Shown here one piece after another: positions 1 through 8,665 of a stretch of DNA of 64,000 nucleotides (its first letter is position 1; every line of letters starts with the position of its first letter). The notes below the pieces were generated by a model. That model was given only the letters and a program-made list of their open reading frames with translations, ran no database searches and had not been told where the DNA came from. Source of the DNA: Chloroflexota bacterium (GTDB taxonomy: Bacteria > Chloroflexota > Anaerolineae > UBA4142); assembly GCA_023380675.1 (NCBI GenBank), contig JAMCRS010000419.1, forward strand, positions 1-64,000. Direction: 5' to 3'. The position numbers and the translations under genes were made by a program.

Positions 1-750
1 AGCTTGGGCCAGTTCAGCGGTCATGCGGTTAAACGCAGCGGAGAGTTGACCAATTTCGTCGTCGCCCCAGGGTGGTGCTTTGCGCGTGAGGTCGCCCTGC
101 CCCACGGCTTGGGTGACCTCCACGAGGGAAAGAATGGGCCGGGTCAAGATCAAAGTCAGCAAATAGGCGGCGCCGACGCCTAACAGCGAGACGGCAAGCG
201 TCGTCAGGAGCATCGTCCGGGTCAATTCATTGACTGCCGCCTGAACGCTCGTCTCCGTCAGTCCAACGCGGGCGGTGCCCGAACGTCCCTCAAAGATCGG
301 GACGGCGATGTCATGAATCGGTCCTTCGTCGCTCGTCAAGGTGACGCTGTGGGCACGTTCGGAGGAGGCCACCGAGTTTTTCCCCGCCAACCCGCGCGGG
401 AAACCGCCGTCAAACGAGTGGACGAGCACACGACCGTTTTCGTCGAGAAGGAAGGCATACCGCAGGTCGCTGTTGTTGTGAATCGTGTCCTTCAGGAGTT
501 CGTGAAGCGCGTAGGTGTTGTTGATCAGGATATAGTCGGTGGAACGAGCGGCGAGATCACGGGCAATGGAAACTCCACGCTCCTCGAGACGCGTCGTCAG
601 CGCCGCCGTCATGCTCGCGCGCACCTCCCAGGTGATGCCGAAACCCAGGAGCAGCACGAGTCCCAGGACGATGCCCATGATTTTGGTGCGAACGCCCGGC
701 CGCAGAACCCAATCACGCAACCGCCGCGTCGAATTGTCAGGGAGTCGCAT
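1..750 (-). CDS. HAMP-domain membrane sensor, N-terminal part (cut by window edge)
   Basis: The minus-strand frame is open from an ATG at 750 to the window edge, giving 250 residues without a stop. An in-frame stop lies a few codons upstream, which fixes the start. Residues about 24-42 form a first membrane segment. About 140 residues of extracytoplasmic sensor domain follow, then a second membrane segment near residues 185-205. A HAMP domain comes last and includes the end motif GDDEIGQLSAAFNRM. The output domain lies outside the window and is probably a histidine kinase or a chemoreceptor-like module. The gene lies 87 bases downstream of a PhnD-like binding-protein gene on the same strand, so the two are probably co-transcribed and the binding protein may feed this sensor. 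The membrane-sensor call is firm; the output type is unknown. Confidence 0.85.
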   Translation of the reverse strand, partial: MRLPDNSTRRLRDWVLRPGVRTKIMGIVLGLVLLLGFGITWEVRASMTAALTTRLEERGVSIARDLAARSTDYILINNTYALHELLKDTIHNNSDLRYAFLLDENGRVLVHSFDGGFPRGLAGKNSVASSERAHSVTLTSDEGPIHDIAVPIFEGRSGTARVGLTETSVQAAVNELTRTMLLTTLAVSLLGVGAAYLLTLILTRPILSLVEVTQAVGQGDLTRKAPPWGDDEIGQLSAAFNRMTAELAQA

Positions 751-837
751 ATCAGATCATTTCTTGCCTTATCGGCGCCACACCGTCCTGTCGGACGAGG
801 GCGGGCTTGCTGACGACACGCTCATCTGACGGCATCC

Positions 838-1785
838 CTAAGGAGCCGTGTTCACTTGGAGTTCTAGAGCCCGCGCGGAATCGTAGATCCGATCGGACGC
901 CACCACGAACCGATCAATCATGAGACTGCGCAGGATCACCTGACCTTCTGGATCCGCGTTCATTTGGAGGAACAGCTCGCGCAAGGTTTCCTTCAGCTGC
1001 GGACTGAAGTTTGGGTTAACGACGACCGGAGGAATGCCAAAGGCGGGTGAGCGGTGAATCACGCGGGTACGTGCGGCTATCGTCGGATCCCGCGCCATCA
1101 GGTAATCGTAGACGAGGCTGTCCACATTCGCGCCATCCGCGACTTTGTCCGCGACCGCCTTGATCGCGTTATCATGGCTGTAGGTGAAAAAGACGCGCGC
1201 AAAGTAGGCGTCCGGAGAACCGTCCAGGGATCTGACCAGCGAGGTGGGATAGACCCGTCCTGTCAGGGAGATGGGATCGGTGAAAGCGAACACTTTGCCG
1301 CGTAAATCCGCCATCGAACGAGCCGGGCTGTCCGAGGGAACGATCAAGAGCGAGTAGTAGACCGTTTCGCCGTTCACTTGGGGCGCGACCAGTAACTCCA
1401 TGCCAAAATCGCGTTGTCCGACGACGTAGGCGCTCGTGCAGACAAAAGCGACATCCACTTCGCCGTTCTTAACCAAGTCATTTACTTCGGCGTAGGTTTG
1501 ACGCTGCACGAGTTCGACCCGGCGGTTGAGTTTGCGCCCGAGATAAGCGAGCAGGTCGCTGTAGCTTTCGACGGTGCCCTTCGGCGAGATGACGGCGGCA
1601 ACGGCGACGCGGAGCGGTTTGGTGTCATTCGGCGAATAGGAAACCGCCGACCCGGGGTCCACATCCTTGAAGCGAATGTCGGGTTGGGATGGCGCAGTCC
1701 CGCAAGCGACGGAGACCAATAAGAAAAAGAGGGCGCAACAGGTCTGCGCCCACAATTGTCGTGACGTAGACAATGTTCCTCCCAC
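838..1785 (-). CDS. PhnD-like phosphate/phosphonate-type solute-binding lipoprotein
   Basis: This 315-residue protein has an N-terminal signal with a lipobox-like LVSVAC near residues 22-28, so it should be a membrane-anchored lipoprotein. The mature part looks like a periplasmic-binding fold of the PhnD/phosphonate-binding class. Features include a first strand LRVAVAAVISP, a YAEVNDLVKNGEVDVAFV segment and a conserved SLTGR-type stretch. Proteins of this class bind small oxyanions for ABC importers, but some serve as the sensory partner of a histidine kinase. No permease or ATPase gene is visible here, and the next gene is a HAMP sensor, so a sensory role is plausible. The ligand cannot be read from sequence. 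Confidence 0.8.
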   Translation of the reverse strand: MGGTLSTSRQLWAQTCCALFFLLVSVACGTAPSQPDIRFKDVDPGSAVSYSPNDTKPLRVAVAAVISPKGTVESYSDLLAYLGRKLNRRVELVQRQTYAEVNDLVKNGEVDVAFVCTSAYVVGQRDFGMELLVAPQVNGETVYYSLLIVPSDSPARSMADLRGKVFAFTDPISLTGRVYPTSLVRSLDGSPDAYFARVFFTYSHDNAIKAVADKVADGANVDSLVYDYLMARDPTIAARTRVIHRSPAFGIPPVVVNPNFSPQLKETLRELFLQMNADPEGQVILRSLMIDRFVVASDRIYDSARALELQVNTAP

Positions 1786-1864
1786 TTGGCAAGACTGGAT
1801 ATATTCTCGCGCCGATCAGTCCTAGTGGGGTCAAAGGCAGGTCAAAAGGGAGTAGCGGCGCGGG

Positions 1865-3037
1865 TCATTTATGCCGGTCGTGGAGGGCGGCGAGGAGGTC
1901 CGCGGCGTACTCCTGCGTCTTCCACGGCGAGAGATGGCTGGAGGCGACGAGGGCGTCGAGCGTGTGGGGGTTCGTCCGGGCGATGGCAAAGAGGACGTCG
2001 TTCGACACGATGACGTCCGGCTCGACCTGCCGCTCGGCGGCGCGCTTTTTTCGCCATTCCTTGAGGTGGGCCAAGCGCGTGCGCGCGGCCGGGTCGAGCG
2101 GAACTCCACCGCGCGCATGCGGGCGCGGCGGGTGCTCTTGGGGCGAAGCCCGGCCACGCGCAACCGCGCGGAGAACCGCTTCGCCATAGCGCTGGAGAAT
2201 AAACGGGGAGAGGCCGTGAATGCGCTGGAGCTCGCGCAAGGAATCGGGCCGCGCTTCAGAGAGATGCATCAGAGTCGAGTCGGGGAGGACCTTGAACGGA
2301 GGACGGTCCTCTTTGCGCGCCTGCGCGTCCCGGAGACGGTAGAGCTCGCGCAAAATGCCGAGGCGCGTCGGATCGAGGTCACGCGCGCCGGGAATGTTCC
2401 AATAGGCGTCGGGGTCAAAGCGGCGCGGAGTCGGTTCGACGCGTGTAAGACGCTCGAATTCCTCCCGCGCCTCTTCCAAACGGCCGAGCCGTTCCAGCTC
2501 GGCGAGCTGCAGGTCGCGCAGCGCGATCAAATAGTGCGTGTCTTCCCGCGCGTATGCCAGATGCTCCGGACTGAGCGGGCGGTGGCCCCAGTCGGCGCGC
2601 TGCATTTTCTTGTTCAGCGTGATGCCAAAGCGCTCTTGAAGGATGTTGCCCAGGCCCACATTTTTCCAGCCGAGCACGCGCGCCGCAATCATCGTATCGA
2701 AGATATGACGAAAGCGAAAGTGGTAGTCCCGCTTCAAGCAAAGAATGTCGTACTCGGCGGCGTGGAACAGCTTCTCGGGGCCCGGGTCGGCGAAAAGGGG
2801 ACCGAGAGGAGAAATGTCGACGGCGAGGGGGTCTACCAAATAGTCCTGGCTTGGGGTCGAGAACTGCAAGAGGCAGACTTTTTCAAAGTAGGAAAACAGA
2901 CTGTCCGATTCCGTATCGACGGCAATCACCGGCTCCTGGGCAAGCACTGTCTGCAAGCGCTCGAGGGCGACCGGATCGGCCACCCATACAGGCGGCTCGG
3001 CAATTAGCTCGCTCGAATATTCTCTAGAATTCTCCAT
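1865..3037 (-). CDS. rnd: Ribonuclease D
   Basis: The 390-residue protein is a DEDD-family 3'-5' exoribonuclease that trims tRNA 3' ends. The catalytic acidic motifs are visible: VDTESDS (Exo I, residues about 40-46), AAEYDIL (Exo II) and AYAREDTHYL (Exo III, with the Tyr of the DEDDy type). A HRDC nucleic-acid-binding domain follows at about residues 215-290. The C-terminal basic tail of about 100 residues is variable. The start overlaps the end of the upstream lgt-like gene by 14 bases, so translation is probably coupled. It is the last gene of a four-gene minus-strand operon beginning near 6674. Confidence 0.93.
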   Translation of the reverse strand: MENSREYSSELIAEPPVWVADPVALERLQTVLAQEPVIAVDTESDSLFSYFEKVCLLQFSTPSQDYLVDPLAVDISPLGPLFADPGPEKLFHAAEYDILCLKRDYHFRFRHIFDTMIAARVLGWKNVGLGNILQERFGITLNKKMQRADWGHRPLSPEHLAYAREDTHYLIALRDLQLAELERLGRLEEAREEFERLTRVEPTPRRFDPDAYWNIPGARDLDPTRLGILRELYRLRDAQARKEDRPPFKVLPDSTLMHLSEARPDSLRELQRIHGLSPFILQRYGEAVLRAVARGRASPQEHPPRPHARGGVPLDPAARTRLAHLKEWRKKRAAERQVEPDVIVSNDVLFAIARTNPHTLDALVASSHLSPWKTQEYAADLLAALHDRHK

Positions 3038-3860
3038 GCACTGTCCGAGATATCAAGGGTGAAGCGGCGGGCATATGCGCCGGCAGCTTGCTTCGTACGA
3101 GCCAGGCGACGAGGGCGCTCACGCCGAGGGCCAGATCCACAACCTGGTCCACGCGGAGGGCGCCGATGTACGCGGACTGATCCCCGCGTCCGAAACCCAG
3201 AGCGAAGTTCGCCGCAGAGGTAATCAGAAGATAGGTCAGGAAGAGTGTGCCGCGGCGCGGGTTTCTCAGGGCCACAACGAAGAGACAAAACAGTACAACG
3301 ACGAAAAGCGCAATTTCCAAATGCTGGAGAGGGAAACGCGGCTGCACGAGTCCGTAGAGGTCAGGCAACTCTATGGCGAAGCGGCTTTGGTTCACGGCTC
3401 CATAGTTGGCGCCGTACGTGAGAGCGCCAAGCCACCCAATCGCCTGCCCGAGCGCGAGCCCACAAGCGGCGGCGTCGGCGAGTCGCCAAAAGCCAAGCCG
3501 GCGCAGTCGGGCATACAGTGCGAGCGCTACAACCCCGGCGATCAAGGCGCCCCGCATGGCCAGCCCGCCGTCAAAGGGGACACCCGGCAGATTTTCCCAT
3601 TGGACGATCTGCTCAGGTCGCGTGGCGTAATAGGGCCAATGGGTGAGAACGTGATATGTACGTGCGCCGACGAGACCGGCGAGCAGGACGACCCATGCGG
3701 CGTCCAAAAATGCAAAAAAGCTGCGCGCGTTCTTTGCTTTCTTGTGCTGGCCACCGCGCCACAACAGGTAGGTCGCGGCGAGGCCGGCGAGGATGCCGAG
3801 GCCGACCAGAGCGCTGTAAGTAGAGAGCTCAAACCAGTTCAAGTCGATGGTCGGGTGCAA
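3024..3860 (-). CDS. Lgt-like prolipoprotein diacylglyceryl transferase family membrane protein
   Basis: The 278-residue protein has about seven membrane segments and the Lgt family layout, which includes a FDGGLAMRGALI loop, a GxxxG stretch and a late GFGRGD loop. Lgt attaches diacylglycerol to the lipobox cysteine of prolipoproteins. Several residues usually conserved in Lgt look substituted. The position normally held by the essential His of the GG-x-S-x-H-GG loop reads MRG here, and the usual GR-x-GNF motif reads GQAIGWLGA. The protein may therefore be a diverged or non-canonical member. Its start lies one base after the stop of the GMPP/PMM-like gene and its end overlaps rnd. The family call is good; activity as an authentic Lgt is uncertain. 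Confidence 0.75.
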   Translation of the reverse strand: MHPTIDLNWFELSTYSALVGLGILAGLAATYLLWRGGQHKKAKNARSFFAFLDAAWVVLLAGLVGARTYHVLTHWPYYATRPEQIVQWENLPGVPFDGGLAMRGALIAGVVALALYARLRRLGFWRLADAAACGLALGQAIGWLGALTYGANYGAVNQSRFAIELPDLYGLVQPRFPLQHLEIALFVVVLFCLFVVALRNPRRGTLFLTYLLITSAANFALGFGRGDQSAYIGALRVDQVVDLALGVSALVAWLVRSKLPAHMPAASPLISRTVHGEF

Positions 3861-3861
3861 A

Positions 3862-6375
3862 TCAGCTCCGCATGCCTTCGATCACTCGAACATAGCGGTC
3901 GGCCAGAGCCGAGGCGGCTTGATCCGTGGGCGCCTCGGCAAAGAGGGTAAAGACCGCTTCATCCGGCTCGGGCACTACCAGGATCCAACTGCCATCGTCG
4001 ACCTGCAGCTTGACCCCATCCACTTGCTCGATGATCTTGTCTTTGTATTGCTCGTTCAAGAGACGCATCACGGTGCCTTTTTGGTCCCAGGGACAGGCGA
4101 CCCGTTTTTGAGCGACATGGTAGGGTGGAAGTGTGGCCACGACATCGCTCAGCTTGGTTCTTTGGGTCGCGAGGAACTCGAGCAGCTTGGCTGCCGCAAA
4201 CATGGCGTCGATGAGCCGATGGAAAGAAGGCATGATAAACTCGCCGGCTCCGCTCATGGCCAAAAGGACGTTTGGGTCCCCGGTGGCATTCATGAGCGCT
4301 TGAGGATCAATCGGAGTGCGGCGAATTTGTGCGCCATGACGCGCGGCAATCTCATCAAAGAGGCGCGGCTGGTTGACCATTACCGCCACCACGCGCGGTT
4401 GACTCCCATCGCCAGACGCGCGCAAGGCCAATTCCATAAAAGCCGCGGCTACCTGCGCGCCGGTCAATTTCTCTGCGAGGTTGTCCACGATCCAGACCCG
4501 TTCGCCTCCCACGTCAAAGCGCAAGCCGAGGTCCGCCTTGACGGCTCCCGTGATGGAGGTGAGTTGGTCCATGCCGTGCAGGAGTTCCGCGCCGGTCATG
4601 GACATTTTGTTCTCGTCGATGCGTTCGTTCAGCGCGACGACTGTGCACCCCAGCTCGTTCAGAATGAGCGGCAGGATGAGGGAGGTCGGCGCGCTCGCAT
4701 AGTCCACGGCCAGATTAAAGTGAGCCTCGCGGATCGCCTGGACATTGAGGGCCTTTAAAAAGCCCTGGATATAGTAGCGCTCGGGCACGCCGCCGACTTC
4801 CTCGATGCGGCCAAGCTCGTCGAAGGAAACGCGCCGAAAATCCTCACGGAAGAACACGTTCTCGACGCTCCGCTCTTTGGCCTTGCCCAAGTTCATGCCG
4901 TCTTTGTCAAAAAAGCGAATGTCGACTACCCGCTGGTCGAAGGGAGAGAGTCGAACGTGGACGCCGCCGGAGGCGCCGCTCACCCCCGTGAAATAGCGGG
5001 CCACCGGAATCGGCACCGAGTTCACGTCCTGGACCGTGACCCCGGCCGAAGGCAAACCGCTCACCATAGCGCGCTTGATCATTCGGGCGGCGCGGTGGGG
5101 GTCGCGGTTGATGATGACACTCGACCCCTTGGGCAGCGTCGCGCCAAAGGCGGCGGAAAGCCGGGCGGCGAACTCGGGGGTGAGATCGACGTTGACGAGG
5201 CCGGTGACCCCAAAGCGCCCGAACAAGGCCCGCCGGGCCTGGGAACCCCAGACGAGACTCGACTTGACGGTGGCTCCGGCTTCGATTTCTTTATTCGGCC
5301 AGATCTTGACGTTGGGATGAATGACGGCGCCCGCATCGACCATGCATTCGTCGCCGAGGACGGCGCCTTCAAAGACGACGACGCGTGACTTTAAGGTGCA
5401 GCGGCGCCCGACGATGGCGCCGCGCAATTCGGCGCCTTCGCCGATGTACGAATTGCGCCAGACGATGCTCCGGTCGATGTGGGCGAGGTTGTCCACGATG
5501 TTGTACGGGCGAATGGCGGTCGGGCCGTGCATCACGACGCCGCCCTTGACGCGGCTGCCGAGGCCGAGATAAATTGGGCCATACAACTGGGCGTCGGGGG
5601 CAATCTCGACATCATCCTCAACATAGATGCCGCCCCCGATGTGCCGTCCAACTTCGCCGAGGTTCACTTTGCCGGAGAGGAGATCGCTGGTCGCCCGCAT
5701 GTATTCGCTAATATTGCCGACGTCCGTCCAATAACCGTTTGCGACAAAGCCGTACAGCGGCGCGCCGCGCTTCATCAATTCCGGGAAAAGGTCCTTGCTG
5801 AAATCGACCGGGGTACCGGGCTCGACGAGATCGAGGACTTCAGGAGAGATCACGTAAATGCCGGTATTGACCGTATCGGAAATGACTTCGCCCCAGGAGG
5901 GTTTTTCCAAAAAGCGCTCGACGCGCCCCTGCGCGTCGATAATGATGACACCATATTCGAGCGGTGTCGGCACGCGATAGAGAGTGATAGTGACAGCGGC
6001 GCCGACGCGTTTGTGGAATTCGACGATTTCGGTGAGGTTAAAGTCGGTCAGCGCGTCGCCGCTGATCACCAGAAAGGGGTCGTCGTTCAGAAAGTTGGCC
6101 GCAAACTTGACAGAACCGGCGGTGCCGAGCGGCCGCGGCTCCACCGAATAGTGCATCTCGACGCCGACGTTCGACCCATCGCCAAAATAGTTCTGGATAT
6201 CGCCGGCACGATATTGCAGCGTCGCCACCACGTCGTCGATGTGGTGCTGTTTCAAAAGCTCGATGATGTGGCCCATGACCGGCCGATTACAGATCGGCAC
6301 CATGGGCTTGGGGCGATTGATGGTCAGGGGACGAAGCCGCGAACCCTCACCGCCGGCCATGACGACTGCTTTCAT
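3862..6375 (-). CDS. Mannose-1-phosphate guanylyltransferase fused to a phosphomannomutase-like domain
   Basis: The 837-residue protein has three parts. Residues 1-235 are a nucleotidyltransferase domain with the signature [11 protein letters not shown] and [11 protein letters not shown]. Residues about 250-375 are a left-handed beta-helix (hexapeptide repeats). Residues about 380-837 are a phosphohexomutase-like region. Such proteins make GDP-mannose or a related sugar nucleotide. The mutase part appears degenerate: the phosphoserine loop usually read as TASHNP is replaced by VRLSPFD, and the metal loop DGDxDR reads DLGLRFD. The mutase half may therefore be regulatory or structural. The gene sits in an operon with lgt-like and rnd genes, close to a glycan gene block on the other strand. 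Confidence 0.88.
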   Translation of the reverse strand: MKAVVMAGGEGSRLRPLTINRPKPMVPICNRPVMGHIIELLKQHHIDDVVATLQYRAGDIQNYFGDGSNVGVEMHYSVEPRPLGTAGSVKFAANFLNDDPFLVISGDALTDFNLTEIVEFHKRVGAAVTITLYRVPTPLEYGVIIIDAQGRVERFLEKPSWGEVISDTVNTGIYVISPEVLDLVEPGTPVDFSKDLFPELMKRGAPLYGFVANGYWTDVGNISEYMRATSDLLSGKVNLGEVGRHIGGGIYVEDDVEIAPDAQLYGPIYLGLGSRVKGGVVMHGPTAIRPYNIVDNLAHIDRSIVWRNSYIGEGAELRGAIVGRRCTLKSRVVVFEGAVLGDECMVDAGAVIHPNVKIWPNKEIEAGATVKSSLVWGSQARRALFGRFGVTGLVNVDLTPEFAARLSAAFGATLPKGSSVIINRDPHRAARMIKRAMVSGLPSAGVTVQDVNSVPIPVARYFTGVSGASGGVHVRLSPFDQRVVDIRFFDKDGMNLGKAKERSVENVFFREDFRRVSFDELGRIEEVGGVPERYYIQGFLKALNVQAIREAHFNLAVDYASAPTSLILPLILNELGCTVVALNERIDENKMSMTGAELLHGMDQLTSITGAVKADLGLRFDVGGERVWIVDNLAEKLTGAQVAAAFMELALRASGDGSQPRVVAVMVNQPRLFDEIAARHGAQIRRTPIDPQALMNATGDPNVLLAMSGAGEFIMPSFHRLIDAMFAAAKLLEFLATQRTKLSDVVATLPPYHVAQKRVACPWDQKGTVMRLLNEQYKDKIIEQVDGVKLQVDDGSWILVVPEPDEAVFTLFAEAPTDQAASALADRYVRVIEGMRS

Positions 6376-6392
6376 AAAGTCAAACCCCTTAC

Positions 6393-6674
6393 CTAGTTGA
6401 CATCATCTTTTCCCGCCTCGACGGCCGCGGTGGCAATGGCCCAGGCAATCAGCCCCCAACTTCCGCCGGCGAGGACAATCACTAGCAACAGCGAGCGCAC
6501 GTTGAGAGGAGTCGCGTCCGGATTGCGAACCATGCCAAAGACCGAGAGAGCGATGGCGATCAACGCGGCGACCAGGCCAATGAGAACCGGTCCGTGTAGG
6601 ATACCGCGCACGCGCGCCGGCCAGGTCGGCGGGGGCGCGGTCTCGGGTAGAGCCGTGTTCTTTTCTTCCATCAT
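6393..6674 (-). CDS. Small two-span membrane protein, unknown function
   Basis: I chose the ATG at 6674 because it begins a Met-Met-Glu-Glu-Lys start and is preceded by a GGTGAGGAG ribosome-binding site. A longer frame exists upstream but would place that site inside the coding region. The protein is 93 residues. It has a hydrophilic N-terminus, two membrane segments (about residues 30-50 and 60-80) and a short acidic tail ending KDDVN. It is the first gene behind the 6775-6803 promoter and is followed 17 bases later by the GMPP/PMM-like gene. No family was recognised. Confidence 0.7.
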   Translation of the reverse strand: MMEEKNTALPETAPPPTWPARVRGILHGPVLIGLVAALIAIALSVFGMVRNPDATPLNVRSLLLVIVLAGGSWGLIAWAIATAAVEAGKDDVN

Positions 6675-6774
6675 CTGGTTTTTCTTCTCCTCACCTTGGA
6701 ATAGCAAGTCCGAGCCGAAAGCAGCGGCGCCAAGTTAGGCGGCGCTGAGTTTGGCAACCCGAGTCTGCGCGGGG

Positions 6775-6803
6775 ATTATACACCCCGCATGTATGGGCGT
6801 CAA
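6775..6803 (-). promoter_or_regulatory. Sigma-70-type promoter for the minus-strand operon
   Basis: On the minus strand a TTGACG -35 box (6803-6798) and a perfect TATAAT -10 box (6780-6775) are separated by 17 bases. They lie about 100 bases upstream of the small membrane protein start at 6674, so they should drive that gene, the GMPP/PMM-like gene, the lgt-like gene and rnd. Confidence 0.8.
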
Positions 6804-6842
6804 GGCAATTGAGGGAGAAAATTACCCCCTTTGTGTAAAAAC

Positions 6843-6851
6843 TGATATAAT
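6843..6851 (+). promoter_or_regulatory. Extended -10 promoter for the TPR/rmlD unit
   Basis: The sequence TGATATAAT is an extended -10 element. It lies 30 bases before the TTG start at 6881, with an AAAGGAGA ribosome-binding site in between. No good -35 box is seen at 17 bases, which is usual for extended -10 promoters. It is divergent from the 6775-6803 promoter. Confidence 0.6.
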
Positions 6852-6880
6852 CACGCCATTCTCAAAGGAGAGCCCTGCCG

Positions 6881-7675
6881 TTGGAACTCACCTCACTGCG
6901 CACACTCGTTTGCCCGTCCTGCGGCGCGCCCATCCATCACGGCGATTTGAATTGCGAGTACTGTGGCGCCGCCGTCTATGCCGGGCAGGCCGCCGAGGTC
7001 ATCACCCCGGCGCTGGCGCAAGCCCAGAACCTCATCCCCGAGATGCGTCGACGGATTGAAGAGAACCCCTTGGATGGGGATGCGTACTATCAACTCGGGC
7101 TGGCCCTCTTTACCATCAAGCTGTACGATCAGGCGGAAGAGGCGTTCGCCCAGGCGCAGCGCTTGTCACTGGGGAGCGCCCTCGTTCACTATTTCGCCGG
7201 TCTCGCGATGCTTTACCGGTCGGAGGACGAGATTCTCTCTATTGAAGAGTTTCGCCTGAACGAGATGCGCAAGCAGTTCCAACTCGCGGCCAAGTTGGAT
7301 CCTTCTATTGCCGTCGCCGGGGTATACGGTCAATTCATGGATGCGCTCCTCGAGCGCAATCATGGCGACTATGCCGGCGCCGTGGACCCGCTGAAGGCCG
7401 TCATCGAGCAACTGCCCAAATTTGGACTCGCCTGGCAAGTCCTTGCCGCTTGCCAGTTCCAGACCGCCGATTACCCCGCGGCGATCGCGGCGGCACGGCA
7501 GGCACTGGAGCTCTCACCCTGGAACGCGGATTTGGCCTACCTCATTGGGGCGGCCTACGGCCGATTGGATAATCAAGACGAGATGGAAGCATGGGCACAT
7601 CGGGTCGCGCAGATCCGCGGGCACCCGGATGCGTGGGAGCAAGTGCTCACAGAATTCAAGGGGAAGATCGAATGA
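6881..7675 (+). CDS. Zinc-ribbon TPR protein
   Basis: The 264-residue protein starts with TTG, preceded at good spacing by AAAGGAGA. Residues about 10-32 form a zinc ribbon with two CxxC pairs (CPSCG and CEYCG). The remainder contains tetratricopeptide-like helical repeats, seen as DAYYQLGLALFTIKLYDQAEEAFAQ and later ADYPAAIAAARQALELSPWN-type units. TPR proteins mediate protein-protein contacts; no enzymatic motif is seen. The last codons overlap the ATG of the RmlD-type gene in an ATGA arrangement, so the two are translationally coupled. Its role in glycan synthesis is only suggested by this context. Confidence 0.8.
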   Translation: MELTSLRTLVCPSCGAPIHHGDLNCEYCGAAVYAGQAAEVITPALAQAQNLIPEMRRRIEENPLDGDAYYQLGLALFTIKLYDQAEEAFAQAQRLSLGSALVHYFAGLAMLYRSEDEILSIEEFRLNEMRKQFQLAAKLDPSIAVAGVYGQFMDALLERNHGDYAGAVDPLKAVIEQLPKFGLAWQVLAACQFQTADYPAAIAAARQALELSPWNADLAYLIGAAYGRLDNQDEMEAWAHRVAQIRGHPDAWEQVLTEFKGKIE

Positions 7676-8517
7676 ACATCGCGATTGTGGGCGGTCGAGG
7701 CCAACTCGGTCGGGAGTTGGCGCAAACGCTCGGGCCTCGGCATTCCATTTCGATTCTCGATCTCCCCGAGTTTGATATGACGGGGCGGCAAGGCATCGAG
7801 GACTTGGTTCACCTCAAGCCGGACCTCGTCATCCACACCGCAGCTCTGACGGATGTGGATCGCTGCGCGCGCGAACCGCTGGAAGCTTTTCGGATCAATG
7901 CCCTCGGTACGCAGAACGTGGCGCTCGCCTGCCAGCGCGCCCACGCGGCCATGCTCTACATCAGTACGAATGAAGTCTTTGACGGAACCAAGAATTCGCC
8001 GTACCTGGAACTGGATGAGCCGCATCCGATCAATCCCTACGCGGCGTCCAAGCTGGCCGGCGAGCGTTATGTCCGGATGTTCCTCAACCGTTTCTACATC
8101 GTTCGTATCGCGTGGCTGTACTCGCTCGGAGGCAATCATTTCCCCGGCAAGATCATCGCCGGAGCGAAGCGCAACGGAACCGTCGCAGTCGTCACGGACG
8201 AAATCGGCAACCCGACCTACGTGCCCGATCTGGCGCGAGCGATCACAGAGCTGATCGAGACAGAACATTTTGGCATCTATCATCTGATTGGCGAGGGGTA
8301 CACTTCACGGTACGAGTGGGCGCGGCGAGTGCTCCAATCCGCCGGAATGGAAGACGTGCCTGTGACGCCGACGGTCCTCGCGGATTATAAGCGGGACTCG
8401 ATCCCTCCCAGCTTTGGCGCCCTGGCCAATTTCGCCGCGGGGACCACCCTCGGCATTCGCCTTCGACCCTGGCAAGATGCCCTCGCCGAATTCTTTGAGC
8501 ATTGGAATAGGACGTAG
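7672..8517 (+). CDS. rfbD: dTDP-4-dehydrorhamnose reductase family protein (RmlD-like)
   Basis: The start is the ATG at 7672, which overlaps the previous stop (ATGA). A longer upstream frame would run inside the TPR gene. The 281-residue protein is an extended short-chain dehydrogenase. It has the nucleotide-binding loop GGRGQLG near the N-terminus, the STNEVF strand with the catalytic Ser/Thr, and the Y-x-x-x-K active site seen as YAASK. RmlD reduces dTDP-4-dehydro-L-rhamnose to dTDP-L-rhamnose, a donor for surface polysaccharide. The rmlABC genes are not in the window. It lies just upstream of two glycosyltransferase genes, consistent with cell-surface glycan work. Confidence 0.85.
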   Translation: MNIAIVGGRGQLGRELAQTLGPRHSISILDLPEFDMTGRQGIEDLVHLKPDLVIHTAALTDVDRCAREPLEAFRINALGTQNVALACQRAHAAMLYISTNEVFDGTKNSPYLELDEPHPINPYAASKLAGERYVRMFLNRFYIVRIAWLYSLGGNHFPGKIIAGAKRNGTVAVVTDEIGNPTYVPDLARAITELIETEHFGIYHLIGEGYTSRYEWARRVLQSAGMEDVPVTPTVLADYKRDSIPPSFGALANFAAGTTLGIRLRPWQDALAEFFEHWNRT

Positions 8518-8665
8518 ATCCAACCCCACAGATTGGGCCCAATCCGAAATCTGAAATCTCGGAGCGTAGCGGAGACCCCACGTCCTGAGCGAAGGCCGCC
8601 GATCTAGCGGCCGCAGTCGAAGGATCAGCGGGGTGAAATCCTAAATCTCAAATCTTAAATTCCCT
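8518..8665 (+). repeat. Intergenic low-complexity and inverted repeat stretch
   Basis: This 148-base gap contains repeats of the AAATCTGAAATCT type at both ends (near 8545 and 8638). Between them is a stretch with inverted GATCAGCGG/CCGCCGATC-like arms. Similar AATCTGA repeats recur before the glycosyltransferase gene at 12.7 kb. No gene is supported here. Confidence 0.5.

Noticed and set aside
1871..3007. Long plus-strand open frame of 378 codons opposite rnd
   Set aside because: It is antisense to a gene with all RNase D motifs and is explained by GC-rich codon use; no family character.
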